A model generated the notes under the pieces. The model ran no database searches. It saw only the letters and a list, made by a program, of their open reading frames with translations, and had not been told where the DNA came from. Shown one piece after another: positions 17,027 to 25,356 of a DNA stretch of 64,000 nucleotides. Within the stretch, counting starts at the first letter, position 1; each line of letters opens with the position of its first letter. Position numbers and translations under genes: made by a program. Source of the DNA: an uncultured Paracoccaceae bacterium (GTDB lineage: Bacteria; Pseudomonadota; Alphaproteobacteria; Rhodobacterales; Rhodobacteraceae); assembly GCA_947498985.1 (NCBI GenBank), contig CANMMF010000009.1:124001-188000 (forward strand), written 5' to 3'.

Positions 17027-18443
17027 CGGCAGCTGGCGCGCCGATGGCGCGCGGCAGGAGACCGTCGCGGTCTATACCGGCGCGCCGCATGCGTCTTATG
17101 TCAGCGCGGGCGCACCCCTCGCCGAAGAGGCCATCGCCGTGGCGCGCCGCAGCTTTGACCGCAGCCTCTGGGCGCATCAGCCGCGTCTGCGCGCGCAGGT
17201 GCTTCTGGAGCTTGCCGACGCGATCACCGCCAGACGCGATGAGATCGCCCGCCAGATCGCCATCGAGAATGGCAAGATCTTGTCCCATTGCCAGCACGAA
17301 ACCAACGCCGCCATCTCGGAGGCGCGCTATTACGCGGGTCTGGCGCGGGCGATCTTCGGGCGCGTGACCGAGATCGATGCCGGCAAGCAGTCGATCTTTG
17401 CGCATGAACCGATCGGCGTCGCGGCGATCATCGTGCCGTGGAACGCGCCCTCGACGCTGCTTCTGCGCTCGCTCGGTCCGGCGTTGGCCGCGGGCTGCAC
17501 GGTGGTGCTGAAGGGCGCGCACCAGACCTCCAGCGTGAACCGGCTTTATGCCGAGGCGCTGGCCGACTGCCCGTCTCTGCCACCCGGTGTCGTGAACGTG
17601 GTGCATGGCGATCTGGAGATGTCGCAGACGCTTTGCCAACATCACGAGGTGGACGTGGTCTCCTTCACCGGCTCTTCGGCCACCGGCAAGGCGATCATGG
17701 CGGCGGGCGCGCCGACGCTGAAACGGCTGTCGCTGGAACTGGGCGGCAAATCGCCCGCTCTGGTCTTTGACGACGCCGATCCCGACCTCGCCGTGCGCGA
17801 AATCACCCGCGGGATCATCCCTCATACCGGTCAGATGTGTACCGCCATCGGGCGCGTGCTGGTGCAGGACGCCATCTGGGAGGTCTTTGTGCCAAAGCTC
17901 GCCGCCGCGCTCGAGGCGGTGCGCGCGGGGGATCCGATGGTGGCCGATACGGATATGGGCCCGCTTTTCGACGCAGGCGCCGTCAGCCGCTATGAAGGCA
18001 ACCTCGCCGCCGCACGCCAGCGCGCGGAGACGGTCCTCGATGGCGACATACTCGACGGCCACCCGAAGCGGAATGTCGTCACCCCGGCGCTTTTTGCCAT
18101 CGGGGACACGACCGACCCGCTGGTGCAGGAGGAGCTCTTTGCCCCGATCTGCATGCTCGAGCGCGTCTCGGGCGAAGAGGAGGCGGTGCTTTCCGCCAAT
18201 GCGACGCGCTACGGTCTGGCGGCCTCGGTGCACAGTCAGGACCACGCGCGCGCCCGCCGCGTGGCGCGGGCGCTGAAATCCGGGACGGTCTGGATCAATT
18301 GCCACAACCGGCTGTTCGCCGAGGCCGAAACCGGCGGCTACCGCGAAAGCGGACTGGGGCGGCTGCACGGTCTGGAGGGGCTGTCGGACTTCATGGAGAC
18401 CAAGCATATCTACGCCGAATTCGGCCAGGTTCCGACCGGCTGA
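17001..18443 (+). CDS. NAD(P)-dependent aldehyde dehydrogenase
   Basis: 480 residues, the standard ALDH superfamily length. It has PWNAPS with catalytic Asn148, the nucleotide motif FTGSSATGK, the general base Glu246 in LELGGKSP, and the nucleophile Cys280 in TGQMCTA. It oxidises an aldehyde to the acid. I start at the ATG at 17001, which overlaps the GntR gene end and has a G-rich ribosome binding site; an earlier frame start at 16932 lacks family similarity. It is followed immediately (TGA-ATG) by an SDR gene and then the reductive dehalogenase. An alcohol to aldehyde to acid sequence with the SDR, for example of a benzylic side chain, is my inference. Confidence 0.92.
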   Translation: MDTAQHWIDGSWRADGARQETVAVYTGAPHASYVSAGAPLAEEAIAVARRSFDRSLWAHQPRLRAQVLLELADAITARRDEIARQIAIENGKILSHCQHETNAAISEARYYAGLARAIFGRVTEIDAGKQSIFAHEPIGVAAIIVPWNAPSTLLLRSLGPALAAGCTVVLKGAHQTSSVNRLYAEALADCPSLPPGVVNVVHGDLEMSQTLCQHHEVDVVSFTGSSATGKAIMAAGAPTLKRLSLELGGKSPALVFDDADPDLAVREITRGIIPHTGQMCTAIGRVLVQDAIWEVFVPKLAAALEAVRAGDPMVADTDMGPLFDAGAVSRYEGNLAAARQRAETVLDGDILDGHPKRNVVTPALFAIGDTTDPLVQEELFAPICMLERVSGEEEAVLSANATRYGLAASVHSQDHARARRVARALKSGTVWINCHNRLFAEAETGGYRESGLGRLHGLEGLSDFMETKHIYAEFGQVPTG

Positions 18444-19181
18444 ATGGCGGGGCGTCTCGAGAATAAGGTCTGCATTGTCACCGGCGGGGCCAGGGGGCTG
18501 GGGCGGTGCTTTGCGGCCGCGCTGGCCGCGGAGGGCGCCCGTGTCGCCAGCCTCGACATCGCGGAAGCGTCGGCAATCCCCGGCGTGCGGCACCTCACCT
18601 GCGATGTCGCCGATCCGGATGCCTGCCGCGCCGCCGTGTCAGACTGTGTCGCCGCACTGGGCCCGGTGGACGTTCTGGTCAACAACGCCGCGCTTTACGC
18701 GACGCTGCCGATGCAGCGCTACGACGAGATCGACCCGGCGCTCTGGGACAAGGTGATGAGGGTCAACCTGCGCGGCGCGTTCAACATGGTGCAGGCGACG
18801 GGCCCCGGGATGGAGCGGCGCGGGGCAGGGCGGATCATCCAGATCACCTCCGGCACGGTCATGAAGGGGCTGCCGAACATGGCGCATTACATCACCTCCA
18901 AAGGCGGGCTGGCGGCGATGACGCGGGCGCTCAGCCGCGAGCTCGGACCAATGGGCATCACCGTGAACAACCTCGCGCCGGGCCTGACCCTGTCGGACAG
19001 CATCCTGGCCAATGCCGATCACGTGGAGGCGACCCGCGACAAGGTCATCGCGTCGCGTGCCATTCCCCGCGATGGCCATCCGCAAGACCTGCTGGGCGCG
19101 CTGATCTTCCTGGCCAGCGACGACAGCGGGTTTGTCACCGGCCAGACGCTGGTGGTCGATGGCGGGTCGGTGAACACGTGA
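18444..19181 (+). CDS. Short-chain dehydrogenase/reductase (SDR)
   Basis: 245 residues, classical SDR. The cofactor motif TGGARGLG is at residues 13-20, NNAA near residue 78, and the catalytic triad is Ser136, Tyr149 and Lys153 (HYITSK). The C-terminal GQTLVVDGG is typical. An acidic residue after the second beta strand (SLDIAE) suggests NAD(H). It begins on the base after the aldehyde dehydrogenase stop codon, so it is in the same operon. It probably oxidises an alcohol to the aldehyde used by the neighbour, though many SDRs work on ketones instead. Confidence 0.9.
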   Translation: MAGRLENKVCIVTGGARGLGRCFAAALAAEGARVASLDIAEASAIPGVRHLTCDVADPDACRAAVSDCVAALGPVDVLVNNAALYATLPMQRYDEIDPALWDKVMRVNLRGAFNMVQATGPGMERRGAGRIIQITSGTVMKGLPNMAHYITSKGGLAAMTRALSRELGPMGITVNNLAPGLTLSDSILANADHVEATRDKVIASRAIPRDGHPQDLLGALIFLASDDSGFVTGQTLVVDGGSVNT

Positions 19182-19245
19182 CATCCATGACCCGGCAGAC
19201 CGCATCCCAGAGATTAACCAACAGGCCGACAGGCAAGGGGCCCTC

Positions 19246-22200
19246 ATGACAATGCGCTTTTTTTCGGACAAGAACCGCCCCGTGCATCTTGGCCCGTTCC
19301 CGCTGGAACGGCTGGCAAGGGGGACGATGCCCGACCTGACAGCCGTGCCGCCGATGCAGGGTCTGAGCTTTCGCCGCGAGAAGACGCCCGCCTCCATCGT
19401 CAATGCGATGAACGAGTATCAGGCGATGATGGACGCGATCCGCGACGGGCTGGTGAACAAGGCGCGGGCAGAGTGCCCCGCCGACGCGTGCGAGCGCGCG
19501 CATCACATCAAGGGGTTCGGCTATTTCTCCGACGCGGCGATGATCGGGATCGGTCCGGTGCCGGGCAGCGCGTTGCTGGACACGCCTCTGCGCAACCCCG
19601 ATATCGACCGGCTGGCGCATGATCTGCGCACCCGCCAGACCAAGACGCTCGCCTCGGGCATCGACATGATCATGGCCGATCTCAAGGAATCGATGGAGGC
19701 CCCGCCGACCACTATTGCAGGCCATACCCATTGCGTTGTGTTCCTTTACGACATGCCGCGCGATCCGCGGCCCGATGAACCCGGCACCGACTGGCTGCAG
19801 GACGCGCAGGCCCATCGCGCTTGTCTGCGCGCGACCGAAACGGCGGTGGTGCTGGCCAATTACATCCGGCTTCTGGGTTGGGACGCCAAGGCGCACAGCG
19901 CCACCTCGTCGGATGTGGATCTCAACCAGCTGACGGTTGCCGCGGGGCTTGCAACCGTGGAGGACGGCCAGCTGGTCAATCCCTATCTCGGCACGCGCTT
20001 TGGCGTGGCGGCCCTGACCACCACGTTCGACATGGCGCAGGACGCGCCGCTGGTACCGCTGGCAGAGCAGCCGTGGCTGCGCACCAAGGGGCCCGCCTGG
20101 TGGCTCGGGGCGGGATTCCGGCGCTCTGCGCTCAACGGCGATCCGTTCGAGAAACGCAACTTCGTCGACGGGCCGCATCCGTTCGAGACATTGAAGCGCG
20201 TCGAAGAGCCGACAACCTATATCGACGAGGCCAATGTGGCCCGCGTGCCCAAGCGCACCGACATGTTCGCCCGCGCGCAGTTCGGGGATATGGGCAAGCC
20301 GCTGCAGGACGGCGCCAAGGGCGGCTATTACGCGCGCAAGGCGGCGCCCTCGATGGCGCAGCGCCGCATGCTCGGAGCACTTGTGCTGTTGCAGGACGGC
20401 GCGTCAGAGCCGCGCAGCGTTACCGCGGCCCCGCCGGAACAGGCGCGGCGCAATGCCGAAGCGGTCAAGGCCGCATCCTATTTTCTGGGGGTCGATGCGG
20501 TGGGGATCAGCCGCTGTCCGGACTGGACCTGGTACAGCCACGACGCCACCGGCGCGCCCATCGATCCGCCGCATGATCAGGCGATCAGCATGATCATCGA
20601 CCAGGGCTATGAGACCATGGAAGGCGCCAGCGGCGACGACTGGATCAGCGTCGCGCAATCGATGCGCGCCTATCTGCGGTTCTCGCTTCTGGGGGGCGTG
20701 ATCGCCAAGCAGATCCGCAATCTCGGCTACAAGGCCAAGGCGCATACCGTGCTCGATGGCGAGGTGCTGCAGCCGCCGCTGCTGTTGCTGTCGGGACTGG
20801 GTGAGGTGAGCCGAATCGGCGAGGTCATCCTGAACCCCTTCCTCGGCCCACGTCTGAAATCGGGTGTCGTGACCACCGACATGCCGATGGCGCATGACAG
20901 GCCCGTGGATTTCGGCCTGCAGACATTCTGCGAAAGCTGCAACAAATGCGCCCGCGAATGCCCTTCGGGCGCGATCACCGCCGGGCCCAAGCTGATGTTC
21001 AACGGCTACGAGATCTGGAAATCCGACAGCCAGAAATGCGCCAGCTACCGGATCACCACGCTGGGCGGCGCGATGTGCGGGCGCTGCATGAAGACCTGCC
21101 CCTGGAACCTCGAAGGGCTTTTCGCCGAAAAGCCCTTTCGCTGGGCGGCGATGAACCTGCCCAAAGCCGCGCCCGCGTTGGCAAAGCTCGACGATATGGT
21201 CGGCAATGGCGGGCTCAACCCGGTCAAGAAGTGGTGGTGGGATCTGGAGCTGGAAGAGGATGGCGGCTACCGCCCGACGCGCCATCCGGTGAACGCACGC
21301 GACCTGCAGAAGGATCTGGACCTGAAATACGAGGACCAGACGCTGGCGGTCTATCCCGCGCCGCTCGCCCCGCATCCCTACCCCTATCCGTTCCCGATGG
21401 ATCGCGAGGCCGGGATCGAGGCCTATCAGGCGATGGTCACCGCCGAGGAGTACAAGGCGCGACGCGCCAAGGGCGAGAGCGGGCCCTGGGATCATCAATA
21501 CGCCAATGATGGCGAAAGCCCGGTGGTGCGCGTCGAGGTGGCAAAGGCCGAGAAGATGACGCCCGATATCACGAAATACGAGTTGCGCAGCCTTGATGGC
21601 GCGGACCTGCCGCGCTGGACCGCGGGGGCGCATCTCGACATCGTGGTGGCGCCCGAATTTCTGCGGCAATACTCGATGTCCGGCGATCCGGCGGATCGGT
21701 CGGTCTATCAGGTGGCGGTGTTGCGCGAGGACGAGGGCCGCGGCGGCTCCAAGCTCATGCACCGGATCTTCAGCGAAGGGCGCAAGATCTTCATCTCGAA
21801 GCCGATCAACCATTTCGAGCTTGTCGAAGACGCCACCCGGAGCTTTCTGATGGCGGGCGGCATCGGGGTGACGCCGATGATCGCCTTTGCCCACCGGCTG
21901 CACGCGCTCGGTCGCGACTTCGAGCTGCATTATTCCTGCTCGCGGCGCGAGACTGCCGGGTTTCTCGGGGATCTCAGGCGGTTCCCATGGGCCGACCACG
22001 TGCAGTACCACTTTTCCGACGAGGACACGCGGGCCGATCTCGACCGCGTACTGGCCGGGTATCAGCCGGGCTGGCACGTCTATACCTGCGGGCCCGAACG
22101 CTACATGACACCGGTGATGGAGGCCGCGGAACGCCAGGGCTTTCCCGAAGACGCGCGGCATCTGGAATATTTCTCGGTCCCGGAGCTGCCGGAGTGGGAA

Positions 22201-22470
22201 AACCATCCGTTCAGGCTGAAACTCGCCCGCTCCGGCAAGACGCTCGACGTGCCTGCCGACAAATCCGCCACGGATGTTCTGGCCGAGAACGGCATCCATA
22301 TCGACGTGAAATGCTCCGACGGCATCTGCGGTGTCTGCAAATGCGGGCTGGTGTCCGGAGAGGTCGAGCACCGCGACTTCGTGCTCTCCAACAAGCAGCG
22401 CGAGACCGGGATCATCCTCTGCCAGTCCCGCGCGGCGCAGGCGGATGGCGTTGTCGAGGTCGATCTCTAG
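19246..22470 (+). CDS. rdhA: Self-sufficient reductive dehalogenase: RdhA module fused to flavin/NAD(P)H/[2Fe-2S] reductase
   Basis: 1074 residues. Residues about 1-690 are an RdhA-type corrinoid domain ending in two [4Fe-4S] sites: C562-C565-C568-C572P and, after C598, C611-C614-C618P. Tyr430 in WTWYSHD is my candidate catalytic tyrosine. The N-terminal part duplicates the core: LLGWDAKAHS (210-218) mirrors NLGYKAKAHT (493-501), and NPYLGTR (245) mirrors NPFLGPR (530). Residues about 750-985 are a ferredoxin-NADP reductase-like domain (flavin motif RQYS at 807-810, nucleotide motif GGIGVTP from 871). The C-terminus is a plant-type [2Fe-2S] ferredoxin (Cys1023, 1028, 1031, 1059). There is no Tat signal and no RdhB. 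This is the architecture of catabolic, oxygen-tolerant dehalogenases such as BhbA and NpRdhA, which remove ortho-halogens from halophenols using NADPH. AAGGGG precedes the ATG. Confidence 0.93.
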   Translation: MTMRFFSDKNRPVHLGPFPLERLARGTMPDLTAVPPMQGLSFRREKTPASIVNAMNEYQAMMDAIRDGLVNKARAECPADACERAHHIKGFGYFSDAAMIGIGPVPGSALLDTPLRNPDIDRLAHDLRTRQTKTLASGIDMIMADLKESMEAPPTTIAGHTHCVVFLYDMPRDPRPDEPGTDWLQDAQAHRACLRATETAVVLANYIRLLGWDAKAHSATSSDVDLNQLTVAAGLATVEDGQLVNPYLGTRFGVAALTTTFDMAQDAPLVPLAEQPWLRTKGPAWWLGAGFRRSALNGDPFEKRNFVDGPHPFETLKRVEEPTTYIDEANVARVPKRTDMFARAQFGDMGKPLQDGAKGGYYARKAAPSMAQRRMLGALVLLQDGASEPRSVTAAPPEQARRNAEAVKAASYFLGVDAVGISRCPDWTWYSHDATGAPIDPPHDQAISMIIDQGYETMEGASGDDWISVAQSMRAYLRFSLLGGVIAKQIRNLGYKAKAHTVLDGEVLQPPLLLLSGLGEVSRIGEVILNPFLGPRLKSGVVTTDMPMAHDRPVDFGLQTFCESCNKCARECPSGAITAGPKLMFNGYEIWKSDSQKCASYRITTLGGAMCGRCMKTCPWNLEGLFAEKPFRWAAMNLPKAAPALAKLDDMVGNGGLNPVKKWWWDLELEEDGGYRPTRHPVNARDLQKDLDLKYEDQTLAVYPAPLAPHPYPYPFPMDREAGIEAYQAMVTAEEYKARRAKGESGPWDHQYANDGESPVVRVEVAKAEKMTPDITKYELRSLDGADLPRWTAGAHLDIVVAPEFLRQYSMSGDPADRSVYQVAVLREDEGRGGSKLMHRIFSEGRKIFISKPINHFELVEDATRSFLMAGGIGVTPMIAFAHRLHALGRDFELHYSCSRRETAGFLGDLRRFPWADHVQYHFSDEDTRADLDRVLAGYQPGWHVYTCGPERYMTPVMEAAERQGFPEDARHLEYFSVPELPEWENHPFRLKLARSGKTLDVPADKSATDVLAENGIHIDVKCSDGICGVCKCGLVSGEVEHRDFVLSNKQRETGIILCQSRAAQADGVVEVDL

Positions 22471-22471
22471 G

Positions 22472-22489
22472 CGCCCGCCTTGGCGGGCG
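22472..22489. terminator. Hairpin between convergent rdhA and TRAP 2 operons
   Basis: A perfect 8-bp GC stem, CGCCCGCC/GGCGGGCG, with a two-base turn begins one base after the rdhA stop codon. A second small inverted repeat (CTGACC/GGTCAG, 22493-22507) covers the stop codon of the facing dctM gene. Together they probably end transcription from both sides. Confidence 0.55.
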
Positions 22490-22503
22490 GGCCTGACCGG
22501 AGG

Positions 22504-23790
22504 TCAGCGCCCGAACCCGGCCACCTGCGGCAGCCACGTGGCCAGCGGCGGCACGGCGAAGACGATCATCAACCCCAGCAGCATCAGCAGGGCATAGGGC
22601 AGCGCGCCGCGAATGACCTCGGCCAGCGGCGCTTTGGCGATGCCCTTGATGACAAACAGGTTCATCCCCACCGGCGGCGTGATCAGCGCAAGTTCCAGGT
22701 TGATCATCAGCAGGATACCGTACCAGATCGGGTCGATCTCCAGCGCCAGCATGACCGGAAAGACAATCGGCGTGGTGATCAGGATGATCGAGATCGTCTC
22801 GAGGAACATGCCCAGCACCAGGATCAGCAGCATGACCGCCACCACGAACATCGCGGGGCTGAGTCCAATGGCGGTGACCTGCTCGACAATCTCGATGGGC
22901 AGGCGAATGATCGTGACCGCGTGGCCGAAGAGCGCGGCGGCGGCCAGGATCATGAACAGCATCGCGGTGGTGCGCACCGTCTCGAACGCGGTGATCCAGA
23001 GATCGCGCAGACCGAAGTTGCGGTACACCAGCACGCTGATCGCCAGCGCGTAAAAGCAGCCGACGGACGCGGCCTCGGTCGCGGTGAAGACGCCAAGGTA
23101 GATGCCGCCCAGCACCACCGGCGGCATCAGAAGCGCCCAGATCGACTGCCGCACCCGGGTCCAGACCGCGCCCATCCCGGCAAAGGGCTGCCGCATGACG
23201 GTGGTGCCGAAGCCCGCGCTGATCATCGCCCAGACGGCAAAGATCGTCGCCATCATGATGCCCGGGATCAGCCCGGCCAGAAACAGCGCGCCAATCGAGG
23301 CTTCGGTGACGATGGCATAGAGGATGAGCGGCCCCGATGGCGGGATCAGGATGCCCAGTGTGCCGCCCGCGGCGATCACCCCGTAGGAGTAGCTTGGCCG
23401 GTAGTTGAAGCGCCGCATCTGCGGGATCGCGGTCGACCCGATGGTCAGCGCGGTCGCCACCGACGAGCCGGAGATCGCGGCAAAGATCGTGCAGGACAGG
23501 ATCGTCGCGACGCCCAGTCCGCCGCGCAGATGGCCGACCATCGCATTGGCCGCATCATAGAGGTCCTTCACCACCCCGGCCCGGATCATCACATGCGCCA
23601 TGAAGGCAAACATCGGGATCGCGGTCAGCAGCCCGTTGTTGAGCTTTGCAAAGACCGTGTCCGCGGCGCTGTTCACGTTGCCTTCGGTCAGCAGCATGAT
23701 GATGAGCGAGGTCAGTCCCAGGCCCGCAAAGATCGGCAGGCCGGTCAGCAGGATCACGATCAGACCGGCGAGGATGACAAAGGTCATCAT
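22504..23790 (-). CDS. TRAP transporter large permease (DctM type), transporter 2
   Basis: 428 residues, about 12 TMs, with DctM signatures GSSVATALTIGSTAIPQMRR and GGTLGILIPPSGPLILYA. I choose the ATG at 23788-23790, which overlaps the stop of the small-subunit gene (ATGA); a longer reading adds a proline/histidine-rich stretch that is only the other frame of dctQ. Last gene of an operon of CoA transferase, lyase-like enzyme and P-Q-M transporter. Convergent with rdhA. Confidence 0.92.
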   Translation of the reverse strand: MMTFVILAGLIVILLTGLPIFAGLGLTSLIIMLLTEGNVNSAADTVFAKLNNGLLTAIPMFAFMAHVMIRAGVVKDLYDAANAMVGHLRGGLGVATILSCTIFAAISGSSVATALTIGSTAIPQMRRFNYRPSYSYGVIAAGGTLGILIPPSGPLILYAIVTEASIGALFLAGLIPGIMMATIFAVWAMISAGFGTTVMRQPFAGMGAVWTRVRQSIWALLMPPVVLGGIYLGVFTATEAASVGCFYALAISVLVYRNFGLRDLWITAFETVRTTAMLFMILAAAALFGHAVTIIRLPIEIVEQVTAIGLSPAMFVVAVMLLILVLGMFLETISIILITTPIVFPVMLALEIDPIWYGILLMINLELALITPPVGMNLFVIKGIAKAPLAEVIRGALPYALLMLLGLMIVFAVPPLATWLPQVAGFGR

Positions 23791-24317
23791 GGGCGCCGCA
23801 CCGTCAGCAGCGTGAAGATCCGCGCCAGCGCCGCGAGGATGAGGATGATCATGCCGATCAGCAGGAAGCCCTGCGGGATCCACATCTGCACGCCGAGATA
23901 ACCATCCGAATAGACGCCGAAATCATAGGAAAACCGCACCATCAGCACGGCGCTGTAGAGCACCGCGGCGGCCACCAGAATGACCCCGATCATGCCCCAG
24001 ATCTCGACCAGCCAGCGGGTGCGGTCGCCGGCGCGTTCGGTCAGAAGATCCACGCCGAAATGCTCGTTGCGCAGCAGCACCTCGCCCGCGCCCAGGGCCA
24101 CCAGCGCCACCACGATGAAACCGTTGAGCTCGTCCGAAAAGGTCACCGGAGTGCCCAGCACGTAACGCATGAACACGCTGTAGCTGACCACGCCGAACAC
24201 GATCAGCACCAGCGCAGAGGCCACGCCCGCGCCGGTCAGCGTGACCCAGCGCACCGCGCGCTCGACCCCCGAGACCGGCAGGGCCCCGGAGGTGTCGTTG
24301 TGGTGATCGGGGGTCAA
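23787..24317 (-). CDS. TRAP transporter small permease (DctQ type), transporter 2
   Basis: 176 residues with four hydrophobic helices and the DctQ pattern RNEHFGVDLLTER near residue 85. The start appears to be a TTG lying one base after the stop of the binding-protein gene; an internal start would shorten it before TM1. It is translationally coupled with dctM through an ATGA overlap. Confidence 0.85.
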   Translation of the reverse strand: MTPDHHNDTSGALPVSGVERAVRWVTLTGAGVASALVLIVFGVVSYSVFMRYVLGTPVTFSDELNGFIVVALVALGAGEVLLRNEHFGVDLLTERAGDRTRWLVEIWGMIGVILVAAAVLYSAVLMVRFSYDFGVYSDGYLGVQMWIPQGFLLIGMIILILAALARIFTLLTVRRP

Positions 24318-24318
24318 C

Positions 24319-25314
24319 TCAGTTGGAGATCTGGTTGACCAACTCGAGCAGCTTCACGCCGTCCTCGCCGGTGGCACCGCCAAAGGATGCGTCAAAAGCC
24401 GGTGCCATCAGGGCCTTCCACGCCGCTTCCTCTTCCGGGGTCTGATGATGCACCGTCATCCCGTTTTCGGCCAGCTGATCCGGCGCGGCGGCGGCGGCGT
24501 CTTCGGAGGCGGTAACCGCCCAGCCTGCGGCCTTCGCACCGGCCTCGGCAATCGCGGCTTTCTGCGCGTCGCTCAGCCCGTCATACCAGCCGGGGTTCAG
24601 ATAGCCGTGGAAGAACACGCTGAAGAGCGGCACCACCGTGACGTGATCCTGCACTTCGAAATACTTGCGCGAATAGGCCGCCGCGATGTCGGTCATGCCC
24701 GCATCGATGACACCGGTCGACAAGGCTTCGTACACCTTGGAGCCCGACATCGCCGAGGGCGCCGCCCCCATGGCGACAAGGCCTGCATCGGCCACCGGGT
24801 TGAGGCCGCGGATCTTCACACCTTCGAAGTCTTCGGGATTGATCAGCGGCGCGCCTTCCGACGTGATCGCCGTCATGCGCGTGGTAAAGAGCCAGACCGC
24901 GTTCTTGACGCCTTTCTCCAGCAGTTTTTCATCAAGGAAGGCGGCGGCCTCGCTGTCGGGCCAGGCGGCCAGCGTGTCCAGACCGGTCACCGCGTAGGGC
25001 TTCAGCGTGACGTTCATCAACGGCAGCGTGCGGCCCCATTGCGGGTTGATCGAAAACGCGCATTCGATGTTGCCCTTGGCGACCGATGCGATGTTCTCGC
25101 GCGCGCCCACAAGGCTGTTGGCGCCAAAGATCTGCACGTCGATCTCTCCGTCCGAGAGCGTCTCGATCTCCTCCGCCCAGCGGTCGATGACCTGGGCGAT
25201 GTGGTGCGCGGGCGGCAGCTGGTGGCTGCAGCGCATCTCCGTTGCGGCCTGCGCCAGGGTTCCGCTTGCAGAAAGCCCCAGCGCGAGCCCTGCCTTGAGT
25301 GCCAGATGTTTCAT
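24319..25314 (-). CDS. TRAP transporter substrate-binding protein (DctP type), transporter 2
   Basis: 331 residues with a Sec signal peptide (cleavage near residue 23, after LAQA). The mature part has the DctP features EEIETLSDGEIDVQIFGANS and EGVKIRGLNPV, the latter containing the ligand-gripping arginine. It differs clearly from the binding protein of transporter 1, so the two transporters probably carry different substrates. GGGAGGA precedes the ATG. Upstream, 42 bp away, is the lyase-like gene, suggesting the imported acid is activated to a CoA ester and cleaved. Confidence 0.9.
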   Translation of the reverse strand: MKHLALKAGLALGLSASGTLAQAATEMRCSHQLPPAHHIAQVIDRWAEEIETLSDGEIDVQIFGANSLVGARENIASVAKGNIECAFSINPQWGRTLPLMNVTLKPYAVTGLDTLAAWPDSEAAAFLDEKLLEKGVKNAVWLFTTRMTAITSEGAPLINPEDFEGVKIRGLNPVADAGLVAMGAAPSAMSGSKVYEALSTGVIDAGMTDIAAAYSRKYFEVQDHVTVVPLFSVFFHGYLNPGWYDGLSDAQKAAIAEAGAKAAGWAVTASEDAAAAAPDQLAENGMTVHHQTPEEEAAWKALMAPAFDASFGGATGEDGVKLLELVNQISN

Positions 25315-25356
25315 AACGTGTCCTCCCGGTTTTTTGACGTTGGTGTAATGACGGTC

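Noticed and set aside
20404-22371. 655-residue minus-strand frame opposite rdhA
   Set aside because: Antisense to coding sequence with complete Fe-S and nucleotide motifs; no protein character of its own.
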